In this document: positions 1-8,601 of the stretch, one piece after another | How the letters are laid out: the number at the start of each line of letters is the position of its first letter | How positions within the stretch are numbered: position 1 is the stretch's first letter | NCBI GenBank assembly: GCA_003096535.1 | Contig: QEKJ01000010.1 | Coordinates: 17,275 to 81,274, forward strand | Length of the DNA stretch: 64,000 nt | DNA from: Agathobaculum butyriciproducens | GTDB lineage: Bacteria > Bacillota > Clostridia > Oscillospirales > Butyricicoccaceae | Direction: 5' to 3' | The notes under the pieces: generated by a model | Databases searched by the model: none | Told to the model about the DNA's origin: nothing | What the model saw: only the letters and a program-made list of their open reading frames with translations | Position numbers and translations under genes: made by a program

Positions 1-735
1 GAGATCGGGTTTTCCACGTCCGGTGTGGCAGGGGATACCCTTGGGGATATCCTGCGTCGGTGCACCGGGCAGGCTGAGGTGGTGATCCGCCCGCTGGGGC
101 GGGGATCAGACCTGTCATTTTTCGGGCCGCGCATTCCCATCCAGGTGTCCTTTGACTTTTATCAGGCGCCGCCCAACCGTGGCCGCTGGCACTGTGCAGG
201 CAGCGGCGGAGGCTGGTGGTGGCATTCCGTGGAGGATACCATGGATAAGGTGGACCCCCAGCTTCTGATGAGGGATACACGGGTGCTGGTGGAGCTGGTA
301 AAAGAGTTTGCCGATGAAGCGCATCTTCCCTTTGACGCGGCAGGGTGTCTGGCGCAAATGAGAGATACTGTGGCAGACATCCGGACCCATTGCGGCGATG
401 ACTTTGATTTCGCTCCTGTAGAACGGGCACTGGAGGAGCTGGACAAGGCCTGTGCCGGGCGTATCTGCTTTTCCAGTGACAGACAGGCGAAGGAGGCAGG
501 AGGCCGGCTGACGAGACTGCTGTGCAGTGCCTGTGATGAATATCACTTTGACAACACATTTGCAGTGGGCCTGCTGCCCGGTCTGCAGCTGGTCAGGGGC
601 AAGCACCGCAACGACCTGCCACCTCAGGAATTTTTGTATTGGCGGACAGCCTTCCGCCGGCAGGTGAACCGCTTTGTATCTGAGTGCACAAGCATTGTCC
701 AAGCACTGAACAGCGACGCGGACAGTGTGGTATGA
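1..735 (+). CDS. M28-family metallopeptidase, C-terminal part (5' end outside window)
   Basis: The frame is open from base 1, so the start lies upstream; a GTG at 25 is only an internal codon. The visible part carries the C-terminal signature of M28 zinc aminopeptidases: an aromatic/His segment followed by EDTMDKVDP (near 230-260), the strand-turn that closes the catalytic domain in this family (usual form HTxxDTxDKVD). The rest is helical with two Cys near the end. The zinc ligands would be in the missing N-terminal half, so activity cannot be judged. It lies 21 bases upstream of an M14-type gene on the same strand, suggesting a small peptide or amide catabolism operon. No signal peptide can be assessed. 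Confidence 0.65.
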   Translation, partial: EIGFSTSGVAGDTLGDILRRCTGQAEVVIRPLGRGSDLSFFGPRIPIQVSFDFYQAPPNRGRWHCAGSGGGWWWHSVEDTMDKVDPQLLMRDTRVLVELVKEFADEAHLPFDAAGCLAQMRDTVADIRTHCGDDFDFAPVERALEELDKACAGRICFSSDRQAKEAGGRLTRLLCSACDEYHFDNTFAVGLLPGLQLVRGKHRNDLPPQEFLYWRTAFRRQVNRFVSECTSIVQALNSDADSVV

Positions 736-756
736 TAGAGAAAGGGGATATGGATT

Positions 757-1767
757 ATGCAGACCAATATCAAAGAGTATGACGAATCGTTTGATCTTCC
801 CCAGGCACTCCAAAAGAAGGGCACCAAGGAATATGGTTTTATTCATTTGGCCCAGCGGGCCAACGGTTCATGGGTGAATATTCCCATTATGCTGGCGGTG
901 GGCGCCCAGGACGGTCCCACGTTGGTGGTGGATGCCTGCAACCACGGCGACGAGTATGAGGGTACTGAGGGAATTATCAAGACCTTTGAGGGGCTGGATG
1001 TATCCAAGATGAAGGGAAGCTTCATTGGAATCCCTGCCCTGAATGCAGAGGCCTTTGCCGAAATGAAGCGCTATAATACCCTGGACTTTGTGACCCAGGA
1101 TCTGAATCGCATCTATCCGGGCGGAACCGGCCCCATGACGGCTTATGTGTGCAGCTGGTACTGTGAGAACATCATCAAGAAGGCTGACGCGGTGATCTGC
1201 ATCCACGGCGGCGGCAACAGCGAGTATCTGGAGCCTGTTGTGCTGTACTGCGGAGAGGAGTCTCCTGTGGCGTATAAGTCCCGTGAAATGGCCCAGTGCT
1301 TTGGCTTTAAGGTCTTGTGGAAGAACACCCGCTACGCGGAGAACAGCGGAATTGAGGATGAGTATGCCTATCAGATGGGCATTCCCTGCATTACACCCGA
1401 GATCGGCGGACAGTGCACCCGCATGTATCAGCGGGATGAGCACAAGCAGATGTTGGAGACCGGAATTCGCAATGTGATGACCCTGCTGGGGATTCTGGAG
1501 GGCAGCGTGCCCGCCAATGAGGGCGTACACCACTATGACATTGATTATATCTATAACCGCAACGGCGGGATTCATGTGCCTGTGAAGAAGGCAATGGATT
1601 CTGTGCGTAAGGGCGACACGCTTTCCATCATTACGAACCTGTTCGGAGAGGAAGTGGATCGGGTCATTGCTCCCTTTGACGGTGTGGTCATCGGGTACTG
1701 GACATATTCTGTCTGTCCTCCTCATGGCTGGGTATACATGGTTGGCAAGCCTGTGGATGGGGAGTAA
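757..1767 (+). CDS. M14-family succinylglutamate desuccinylase/aspartoacylase-like hydrolase
   Basis: A 336-residue protein of the AstE/AspA branch of zinc carboxypeptidases, which hydrolyse N-acyl amino acids or related amides in the cytosol. The zinc site is visible: NHGDEYEG (His and Glu ligands, residues about 63-70) and a later His in CIHGGGN (about 148). TPEIGGQC (about 210) holds the likely catalytic Glu. A C-terminal beta-rich tail (about 260-336) is typical of the succinylglutamate desuccinylase group. ATG at 757 follows a GGGGAT ribosome site. It is probably co-transcribed with the M28 fragment upstream; the true substrate cannot be read from sequence. Confidence 0.8.
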   Translation: MQTNIKEYDESFDLPQALQKKGTKEYGFIHLAQRANGSWVNIPIMLAVGAQDGPTLVVDACNHGDEYEGTEGIIKTFEGLDVSKMKGSFIGIPALNAEAFAEMKRYNTLDFVTQDLNRIYPGGTGPMTAYVCSWYCENIIKKADAVICIHGGGNSEYLEPVVLYCGEESPVAYKSREMAQCFGFKVLWKNTRYAENSGIEDEYAYQMGIPCITPEIGGQCTRMYQRDEHKQMLETGIRNVMTLLGILEGSVPANEGVHHYDIDYIYNRNGGIHVPVKKAMDSVRKGDTLSIITNLFGEEVDRVIAPFDGVVIGYWTYSVCPPHGWVYMVGKPVDGE

Positions 1768-1903
1768 AGCGCCCAGATCCATGCATCCTGCAAATCGAAG
1801 TGCCAGTTGAGTATCCTAGATACGAACAGGGCAGAAGCAGAGTGGGCTGTACATGGCCTGCAGAAATGAAAAAGGGCACCCTTTTGGATGCCCCAGTCTG
1901 TCG

Positions 1904-1931
1904 AAAAAGTCCAGCGAAAGCTGGGCTTTTT
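1904..1931 (+). terminator. Rho-independent terminator-like hairpin
   Basis: AAAAAG-T-CCAGC stem, GAAA loop, GCTGG-G-CTTTTT, then TCGTTTG. It sits 137 bases after the M14-type gene on the same strand. A smaller GGGCA/TGCCC hairpin precedes it (about 1874-1893). Apart from these, 1768-2067 holds nothing I can identify. Confidence 0.6.
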
Positions 1932-2067
1932 CGTTTGTAAACGGGAAAAATGAGTGGTGAGGGATGCTGAAACGGGGAAAAATGGGGCACAATGACCGGG
2001 TGTCTGGACATGCTGACAGCCAGCTTAGCTGGTGGTTTTGACTTGAGCTTATGCAATCAACAGCTTC

Positions 2068-2196
2068 TTATTGTTGGATAGACAACTTGATTTTCTGATA
2101 GGTGTTCCAATCAATGAGGTTTTGTTTGCGAAGGACCTCATTGAAGTAATCAAACCAGATTCGTTTCGTCAAAGCCTCGCGGCTTGGTTTTCTCAT
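2068..2196 (-). CDS. small SHOCT-like protein next to an integrase
   Basis: A 42-residue reading frame starting with ATG at 2196 behind a good AAAGGGGG ribosome site. The sequence has the spacing of SHOCT-type short helical domains (N..L...NLI....Y.KI...I), small proteins often found near recombinases in Firmicute mobile elements. It lies divergent from the integrase fragment at 2472. A longer frame extends upstream (to about 2490) but has no comparable start. The family call is by eye; it could also be a remnant of a longer gene. Confidence 0.35.
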   Translation of the reverse strand: MRKPSREALTKRIWFDYFNEVLRKQNLIDWNTYQKIKLSIQQ

Positions 2197-2471
2197 ACGC
2201 AGGCCCCCTTTGCTACAGTATGCCTGATCTTTTGGGCGGTCATACCTGGCATGATGATAAAAAATGAATCTGCTCATTTTCCAAGGAGCAGGGCCTGTGC
2301 GAGGGTAATTGGGCCCCTTTTGGTGATCGACTGCACTGAGATTGTTCCGTAGGGTAAGGTTGTATCTCATATACCGCTCTTGTTGCTTTGTGGATGGCGA
2401 TGGAACATATATTCCAGATCTGGCTCTTTTGTGGACAGGATTCCCGCTTGTAATCTCTGGTTGCTTAACAT

Positions 2472-3030
2472 ATGCCAAAGCGACGAGCAAACGGGGAGGG
2501 AAATATCCGCAAACGAAAGGACGGACGCTGGGAGGGTCGGTACACAGTCGGTCACGATCCAGAAACAGGAAAGGCCATCATTAAAAACGTCCTTGGAAAG
2601 ACGCAAGCGGAAGTCAAGGAAAAGCTGAAGAAAGCCATCGAGGAAAATGTGGGCATCGACTACGGACGGGCCAAGACCTACACCGTGGGTAACTGGTTAG
2701 AAGTGTGGTATGAGAACTATGCCAAAATCAAAATGCGCCCATCCACCTACCTGACCTATCATGGCTACATCGAAAACCACATCAAGCCGCAGCTCGGCAA
2801 GATCCCGTTGAATGATCTGACGACGCTGCATCTGCAACAGTTCTACAAGAAATTGTTGGCAGAAGGGCGAGTAGAGCGAATCGAAGCACAGAAGCAGCCC
2901 AAGGGACTGAGCGCCAAAACAGTGCGCAACATCCATCAAATCATTTCCTCTGCCCTGAAGCTGGCAGTCGAGCAGCGGCTGATCGCCCACAATCCGGCAG
3001 ACGGCTGTGCACTGCCGAAGGCGGAGCGCA
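2472..3030 (+). pseudogene. tyrosine recombinase/integrase, N-terminal half only
   Basis: Begins MPKRRANGEGNIRKRKDGRW, the arm-type DNA-binding domain of Tn916/ICE-type integrases (residues 1-60), followed by the SAM-like core-binding domain (about 70-180, ending NPADGCALPKAERK). The catalytic domain with the Arg-His-Arg-Tyr residues is missing: at about 3030 the sequence switches to the antisense of a cas9 gene, and the frame runs on meaninglessly to 3119. ATG 2472 is the natural start. It can bind DNA at best and cannot recombine. It marks an integrative element whose insertion or rearrangement destroyed the CRISPR locus. Confidence 0.85.
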
Positions 3031-4858
3031 AATCAGATTTGATCTTATCATCAATTCCGTTGATAGAATCTATATTTGTAGCTTTAGAAATCCAGCCTTT
3101 TGATTTCAGATATTCATAGATTTTCTTTTTAGTGACTTTGCCTTTTTGCTTGGAAACAGGGTGTATGAACATATCTTTAATCAACTGCTTTTTATGCTCT
3201 GTAGAAAGCGGTTGACCATCAATTTTTAATGGATTTAATTCGTTGAGCAACATATACTCGCTATATAGTAAAGAATCCTTAGGCAGAACAGGGTCACCTG
3301 TGTAAGTACAGCGACCGATTAAATTGACGAGAAATGCTTCAGCTGAATGATCAAGATCAATCAGTTGATTAAAGTTCCACGGATAAATTTTTTCTTTGCT
3401 ATCAGTGTTAGAACGAACAGCCCAGTGATGTGCTGCTTTATCATTTAGTGGACCGACATAATACGGAACACGGAATTCAAATGTTTTTCTAATCTTCTCA
3501 GCGGGAGTGTAACCATCGCATTGCTGTTGTGCTAGAAATGGTAAATATAAAGAAGCGTTTTTCAATATTGCATCTAGTTCGCGCAGTTGAAGCTGATAGG
3601 GGATAACTCCATTTTCAGAGCTTCGCAAACGCGGCAGAAAAGAACCATCAACGATTTTTTGATATATAGTTGCAATGACAGGGGATTTGGATTCCGCCAT
3701 TTCAGGCAAAGACTTTTTTAGGAATTTGCAAAAAGCCTCCTGTGAGCAAGTGTAATCGCCGCTTTTATGATGATATTGGCTATAGGCAGCATAATTATCA
3801 AGCTTGTCCTCTTTGTCACAAAAATAGAGTTATATCGTTCAATGCAGTGCGCCTTAATATAATCTTTAAGTGCTCTTAAGTCAATGTTATTTTGCTTATA
3901 TACAGCAATTTTGGCATCGCAAAGGTATCTGTGCGTACCGATAATTTCCGAAAAGCGTGCGGCATCGTATACATCTTTGGCAGCAGTAACTACGGATATA
4001 TGATCATCTAATACCTCACAAAGTTCATTGTAATTTGCATCAAGATCATTTTGCAGCGTAATTTTCTTGGCATCTTTAAATCGGTCATCACCGAACAGGT
4101 TGGAGAGTGCAACAGACCTTCCTGCCAGCAATTCAGAAATGTAAAAGGGAGAAATTCCGGCTTCATTTTTGCTGGGCTTCTTTAGACCTTCGGTAAGTAA
4201 AGCTGCCTTTTCCGTAACTCGCATATTAGGAGTTTTCAAAATGTTTAGATAATTATCCATATTGTGCGGAACAAAATCCAATCCGTATGCATCTGATAAA
4301 AGAGTACAAAAATCATCGAACTTATCCCTTAAAGATGAGTCATTGTCCGATGTTTCCGATATTTCGTAGAGGAAATGTCCCCGTGATTTCATCAAATGAT
4401 GTAGTGCAAGATAGACAAGACGGACATCATGCGAATCTGTGGAATGTGCTAATTCACTGCGAAGATGATATGTGGTTGGATACTGGGCGTGATAATCGCA
4501 GTCATTAAAATTGGAATCGGAGAATAGAGAATATTTAGAATTTATACTTTTATCTTCCTGCCATAAATCACTCTCATGCATACGGGCTAAAAATTGAGGA
4601 TCCTTTTCATTTAATGCAGGAGCAAAGAGCATTTCTAAAATATCAAGACGTTGTTTTCTGCGCTGCAAGCGACGCCTTGCAGCACGATGAGTACGGCGCT
4701 CTGCAGCAGTTGATGCATCGGGGGAACAGACGAACACCCCACATGGCTTTTCCTTTAGTTTTTAGAACATGATACATTGTATCCGTGACGGCCCAGCCGA
4801 CAGAACTGCTGCCGGCATCTATTCCGAGATAATAAGGAATCTGTGTTTTTTCTTTCAT
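3030..4858 (-). pseudogene. cas9: cas9, type II (II-A-like), N-terminal ~600 residues with two frameshifts
   Basis: Starts with ATG at 4858 behind AGGGAGA. The RuvC-I motif YYLGIDAGSSSVGWAVTD, the arginine-rich bridge helix (AAERRTHRAARRRLQRRKQR, near 4680) and REC-lobe blocks (LALHHLMKSRGHFLYE; LPKDSLLYSEYMLLNEL) follow in order. The match ends at a block equivalent to about residue 590 of S. pyogenes Cas9, so RuvC-II, HNH, RuvC-III and the PAM-interacting domain are absent. The frame shifts near 4737 (five C where four restore the frame) and near 3825 (five T where six restore it). No cas1, cas2, csn2 or array is visible in the window. Non-functional as a nuclease. Confidence 0.92.
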
Positions 4859-4875
4859 TTTCTTTATCTCCCTGA

Positions 4876-4904
4876 TTGACAAATTGATGATTGGGGTGGA
4901 TAAT
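4876..4904 (+). promoter_or_regulatory. promoter of the tracrRNA
   Basis: TTGACA (4876-4881), 17-base spacer, GATAAT (4899-4904). It points away from cas9 and would start a transcript near 4911, just at the predicted anti-repeat. Confidence 0.7.
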
Positions 4905-4910
4905 AATAGT

Positions 4911-5032
4911 GTACCAATGATTTACTACCATTAGGTATTACACTACAAGTTCAAATAAGCTTTTAGCGCAAGCGCCGTGTATGCGGCTCCATAGTGTGTG
5001 GAACAAGAGATCTCTTAGGAGATCTCTTTGTA
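4911..5032 (+). ncRNA. candidate tracrRNA of the broken type II CRISPR locus
   Basis: Lies just upstream of cas9 in the divergent direction. The 5' part (4911-4952) would be the anti-repeat; its complement predicts a crRNA repeat beginning GTTTGAGAGTAGTGTAAT, a form common in clostridial II-A arrays. It runs into CAAGTTCAAATAAG, the nexus-side motif of II-A tracrRNAs. Downstream come GCCG/CGGC (4972-4985) and TCCA/TGGA hairpins and a perfect ten-pair terminator stem AAGAGATCTC/GAGATCTCTT (5005-5028). No matching array was seen in the window. Assignment is from position, motif and structure; the termini are estimates. Confidence 0.75.
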
Positions 5033-5136
5033 TTTTGTCCAATTATTTTGCGACAATTTAACTTTTATTGGTTTAATATTACCACAATGGGCATCGAATA
5101 GCAATGTTTTACAATGTGTATAAACTACAAAATATA

Positions 5137-5180
5137 AAAGACTGACTGATACCACATAAGTATATCAGTCAGTCTTTTTG
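5137..5180. terminator. bidirectional terminator
   Basis: AAAGACTGACTGATA pairs with TATCAGTCAGTCTTT around a short loop; the right arm is followed by T-rich sequence and overlaps the last codons of the XRE gene. It can end transcription of that gene (minus strand) and of anything reading through from the tracrRNA. Confidence 0.75.
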
Positions 5181-5530
5181 TTTTCTTCATCAAAACGGCG
5201 GCGGAATATGCGAATGATGCGCAGTATGTCCTTCTGCTCGTCCAAAGTCATGGAGGACAACTGTGCGTCGATTTTCCGTTTGATCTCATTGGTTTCCGGT
5301 TGTTTCTGCGGGACTTCCTCGACCGAGCCGATCAGTTCATAAAACGATATGTCCAACGCAGTGGCGATACGGTTCAGCGTTTCAATCGTCGGATTGCGCA
5401 GACCGCGTTCGATTTGTCCCAAGTGTGCAGCGTTCAGATCGGCTTTGAAAGATAATTCTTCCAAGCTGATGCCCTGTGCGTTGCGGAAAGTCCGGATTCG
5501 TTTGCCGATTGCAGCCGAAATATCAGTCAT
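5165..5530 (-). CDS. XRE-family helix-turn-helix regulator
   Basis: A 121-residue protein. Residues about 5-62 form a Cro/C1-type HTH (IGKRIRTFRNAQGISLEELSF..., HLGQIERGLRNPTIETLNRIA). The C-terminal half is acidic/basic and helical (MTLDEQKDILRIIRIFRRRFDEE), probably for dimerisation. ATG 5530 is preferred over the upstream GTG 5539 because AGAGGTG sits eight bases before it. It is divergent from the zinc-ribbon/membrane gene at 5677 and may control it from the shared 145-base gap; that is inference. Regulators of this kind are common on mobile elements and next to CRISPR loci. Confidence 0.8.
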   Translation of the reverse strand: MTDISAAIGKRIRTFRNAQGISLEELSFKADLNAAHLGQIERGLRNPTIETLNRIATALDISFYELIGSVEEVPQKQPETNEIKRKIDAQLSSMTLDEQKDILRIIRIFRRRFDEENKKTD

Positions 5531-5676
5531 TGGCAACACCTCTCATACCATCATAGAGGTAGTTGTTCCAATCGGCAAATTGATATATACACTGGTAAAT
5601 AGTGATTGTTATATCATTTACAAATGAGGCTGGAAATGATATACTGTGCATAAGAAAGCAAAGGGGAGGGGATCGC

Positions 5677-6366
5677 GTGAAGTGTCCAAAGTGCGGTTCG
5701 GAAAATACGCAGTATGTGGCTGTTCATCATTCTGGCAGCAGCGGATCGTTTACAGATGCCTGCTGCGGTATGATGATTTTCGGGCCGATCGGCATATTGT
5801 GCGGCCTGTGCGGAGCAAGTCCGGGATTTACCGATGATTACTGGGTGTGCCATTCCTGCGGTAAAAAGTTTCAAGCGGGGACTGCGAAAGCAGCGGAAAA
5901 GGCTCGGCAGGAGAAAATTCAACAAGAACTTAATGCAAAAGCCAGGCGAAAAGCATTGCTGTCGGCAGCGAATCCAGTAATACTCCAGAATATCGACAAC
6001 GAAGTGATAGAAGCTGAAAACCGCTATAAGGCTTTGAAAGCTCGCCTGAAAGCGGATAAGCAGGCATTTTTGCAAGAGTACCCGGCGTGTAAGGTACAGA
6101 ATACATTCCGGATGATTGGGAGAGGAATCATCATTGCATTGATGGGCTTTATAGCATTTCTGGCTATTGATATGGACGAACTGATTACGATAATTATCTG
6201 GTTTCTTGCTGCAATGGTGATTGGAGTAATGTGCATGATGCCGCCGTATTACATAAAGCTATCACCAGCCTTAACCGAGTTAAACGAAGCAGTCGAAAAT
6301 GCAAAGAAATATAAAGAGTATTTAGATAGACTGAAAAAGGCTCGTGATGAAGAAAACGGTGTATGA
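5677..6366 (+). CDS. zinc-ribbon membrane protein of unknown function
   Basis: The best start is GTG 5677, directly after GGGGAGGGGATC; the longer frame from 5602 lacks a ribosome site. The 229-residue protein opens with a CPKCGS ribbon, a hydrophobic Gly/Cys-rich stretch and a second CHSCG pair (about residues 62-66). A lysine/alanine-rich coiled coil follows (about 70-135), then two adjacent transmembrane helices (about 150-200) and a short helical tail. This layout occurs in poorly described Firmicute stress or envelope proteins. It starts a three-gene run with a DUF2085 protein and a YARHG protein. Confidence 0.6.
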   Translation: MKCPKCGSENTQYVAVHHSGSSGSFTDACCGMMIFGPIGILCGLCGASPGFTDDYWVCHSCGKKFQAGTAKAAEKARQEKIQQELNAKARRKALLSAANPVILQNIDNEVIEAENRYKALKARLKADKQAFLQEYPACKVQNTFRMIGRGIIIALMGFIAFLAIDMDELITIIIWFLAAMVIGVMCMMPPYYIKLSPALTELNEAVENAKKYKEYLDRLKKARDEENGV

Positions 6367-6705
6367 ATGCTGATGGCAGTCGGCCATCGAGCAGGCTGTC
6401 ATCAACGCGCAGATAGGAGCTTTTACTGGAAAGGCAGGAAGTTTCCGCTGTGTGCCCGTTGTACAGGTGTTCTGGTTGGATATATTCTCGCTGTGCCAGC
6501 GTATACGGTTTGCAGAAAGAACGTGAGCGTGTATGCCGTTTGCTGTATCCCACTGGTGATAGACGGTTTAACTCAGCTATGGGAGTGGCAGGTGTCTACC
6601 AATCGAAGAAGATTTGCAACAGGCGTTTTAGCGGGATATGGTATCTGCTCTATGGCGATAACGTTGCTGTTATTCGTAAAAAATTTAATGCTAAGGAGTT
6701 GGTAA
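6367..6705 (+). CDS. DUF2085 family membrane protein
   Basis: A 112-residue protein beginning directly after the upstream stop codon (TGA then ATG 6367). GCHQRADRSFYWKGRKFPLCARCTG is the DUF2085 core, with Cys/His residues that could hold a metal; it is followed by three hydrophobic helices. Function of the family is unknown. Position between two zinc-ribbon membrane proteins suggests joint work at the membrane. Confidence 0.7.
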   Translation: MLMAVGHRAGCHQRADRSFYWKGRKFPLCARCTGVLVGYILAVPAYTVCRKNVSVYAVCCIPLVIDGLTQLWEWQVSTNRRRFATGVLAGYGICSMAITLLLFVKNLMLRSW

Positions 6706-6708
6706 AAG

Positions 6709-8082
6709 ATGTTCTGTCCAAATTGCGGTACGGAAATTAAGGAGAAGAAAACATTTTGTCCGAAATGCGGCTCTCCGCTGGGCGTAGAGGCAGTTCAAGA
6801 GGACACAAAGACGGTGGAAGCTGCTGCAAGCACAGAAAACGTTCATGAGAATGTAATACCACCACAGGGAGCGCCAGTACCATCGAAAAAGGGCGGTAAA
6901 AAGAAGTTTATCATCGGCGGTATTGTGGCGGTTGTACTGATTTTGATTGCAGTGATGATTGGTACGTCTGGTGGTAATACAGGCTCGACCAGCACGGACA
7001 CTTATATCGAAACCGTACAAAATGGCTATCTCGGCGAATTTACCGATATGACGGTGCAGGAATTGCTCAGCAGCTACTATGAAGATCAGCTGGGTTGCAC
7101 AGCCGAGTGGGACGGCGGAGAGAACGATGATGGTCAGCAGATTGTTGAAGTAAAATATACAGATGAAACTGTGGGCGACACAACGATTCAGTTCAAAATG
7201 CTGGACGAGCAGGTGTTCAAAATTTCTGCTTTTCATGATCCCAATACAGAGATTGAAAAGGCAAGCGACCTTGCGGCAGAGTTAAACAGTCTATACTTTA
7301 TGGCTTACACCACAAAGCATGAAACAGAACTCGACAGCGCAGAGAAGATGAAAGCCTTTATTGATGAGCTGGATCAAATCTCCGGTTCTGCGGTATTGTA
7401 TGGCGCAGCGGCAAACTATACAGGTGATCGCGCACAGCTTTGTACACTGTTTGGTGAGGACGCATTGGAAACCTCGGTTCCGTGGGTACTGGATGCGTAT
7501 GGCTATCTGGATATGAACGACTATGCACAGCAGGACACTGCTGATACGACAGCAGTAGAACTGGCATCGACTGCGGATATCTCATCGGCTGATTATATTT
7601 TCCCGAGTGACCGCCAGTATATCACTGAGTCCGATATGGCAGGCTGGGATCAAAAGACGGCTCTGCTGGCCCGCAACGAGATTTTTGCTCGTCACGGCTA
7701 TGTATTCCAGACGCAGGAAATCCAGAATTACTTTGCGGCTAAATCGTGGTATACGCCAAATTCGTCCTATGATGGAAGCGATTTGAGTGATGTAGAAAAG
7801 GCGAATGTCGATACTATTTCTGCATATGAGCAGAAGATGGGCTGGGCCGAGCAGGATGTTTCGCCGACAAAGTTGGCGCAGGGTGCGGTCAGCAGCTATG
7901 TGGAGAGCCAAGGCGATTACTGTACCGGTTTCGACTATGTTAGACCATATGCAGAAAACGAATATCTGGTTTGTGCAAAGATTGGCGAGTATGAATGGGA
8001 AGCCGAATATATTGTAGAGGTCAACGGCTCTGACGCATGGGTAATCGGCCGTCTGGACGGCGGTGTGTTTAGACCGGTATAA
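6709..8082 (+). CDS. zinc-ribbon, single-pass membrane protein with YARHG domain
   Basis: The 457-residue protein starts with FCPNCGTEI...FCPKCGSPL (two CxxC pairs), then a linker, one membrane helix (KKFIIGGIVAVVLILIAVMIG, residues about 64-85) and a large outer part. Residues about 290-385 contain a YARHG domain (LLARNEIFARHGYVF...YFAAKSWY), an extracellular domain found in Gram-positive surface proteins and thought to act in cell-wall contexts. The ribosome site is GGAGTTGG before ATG 6709. It closes the three-gene run; a hairpin at 8091 follows. Confidence 0.75.
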   Translation: MFCPNCGTEIKEKKTFCPKCGSPLGVEAVQEDTKTVEAAASTENVHENVIPPQGAPVPSKKGGKKKFIIGGIVAVVLILIAVMIGTSGGNTGSTSTDTYIETVQNGYLGEFTDMTVQELLSSYYEDQLGCTAEWDGGENDDGQQIVEVKYTDETVGDTTIQFKMLDEQVFKISAFHDPNTEIEKASDLAAELNSLYFMAYTTKHETELDSAEKMKAFIDELDQISGSAVLYGAAANYTGDRAQLCTLFGEDALETSVPWVLDAYGYLDMNDYAQQDTADTTAVELASTADISSADYIFPSDRQYITESDMAGWDQKTALLARNEIFARHGYVFQTQEIQNYFAAKSWYTPNSSYDGSDLSDVEKANVDTISAYEQKMGWAEQDVSPTKLAQGAVSSYVESQGDYCTGFDYVRPYAENEYLVCAKIGEYEWEAEYIVEVNGSDAWVIGRLDGGVFRPV

Positions 8083-8090
8083 AAGCCAAA

Positions 8091-8116
8091 AGCCCGAGCG
8101 GGAAACCGCTCGGGCT
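8091..8116. terminator. perfect 11-bp hairpin
   Basis: AGCCCGAGCGG, GAAA, CCGCTCGGGCT. The T-rich flank is on the minus strand, so it is a better terminator for leftward transcription, but the stem alone may slow rightward transcription after the YARHG gene. Confidence 0.6.
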
Positions 8117-8276
8117 GACAGCAACGTGACAGCAATCACGATAAAAACAACCGAAACTGTATGTGCTATATGTACTCAAAAAACGGGATGATGAACTGAA
8201 TAAGACGGAATAACACAGAAAAAGATGCAAAAAATCAAAACTTTGCTTTTCAAATCTCTCTGTCTCCGCCATGAAA

Positions 8277-8308
8277 GCTGCACTTTTTATTGCAAAAGTG
8301 CAGCTTTT
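8277..8308 (+). terminator. Rho-independent terminator
   Basis: GCTGCACTTTT pairs with AAAAGTGCAGC across a six-base loop, followed by TTTTCTG. It probably ends the 5677-8082 transcript. Confidence 0.7.
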
Positions 8309-8327
8309 CTGCGTTTATAGATAGAAG

Positions 8328-8579
8328 GCGTATGCCGATACCATCGTGTGCGGCTTTGACGGCAATACCTCCGCTATCTCCGCCATCAAGGACGGTTCTC
8401 TCGGCATGGATATCGCGCAGCTCGGTTACGACATGGGCTATAAGGCAGTGGAAGCTGCGGTAAAGGCTCTGGAAGGCGAACAGGTTGAGTCCTTTATTGA
8501 TTCCGGTTCCAAGGTCGTTGACCCCACCAACTGCGATGAGTACATCGACGATATGAAGGCTAAGAGCCTGTGGGAGTAA
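8328..8579 (+). pseudogene. C-terminal fragment of a sugar ABC transporter substrate-binding protein
   Basis: The frame reads AYADTIVCGFDGNTSAISAIKDGSLGMDIAQ and ends MKAKSLWE: the last ~80 residues of a ribose/galactose-type periplasmic-binding protein (GFDGN...AIKDG motif of the hinge region). There is no start codon or ribosome site, and the homology begins abruptly near 8325, just after a terminator. A MITE starts 22 bases after the stop. This is a left-over, not an expressed gene. Confidence 0.8.
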
Positions 8580-8601
8580 TTCACAGACCGGCTGCACGCT
8601 G

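Noticed and set aside
115..846. 243-codon minus-strand open frame opposite the M28 and M14 genes
   Set aside because: No ribosome site, no family features, and it lies fully over two recognisable genes on the other strand.
4860..5164. a CRISPR repeat-spacer array next to cas9
   Set aside because: Only one anti-repeat-like copy is present; no repeated unit with spacers was found here or, by eye, elsewhere in the window.
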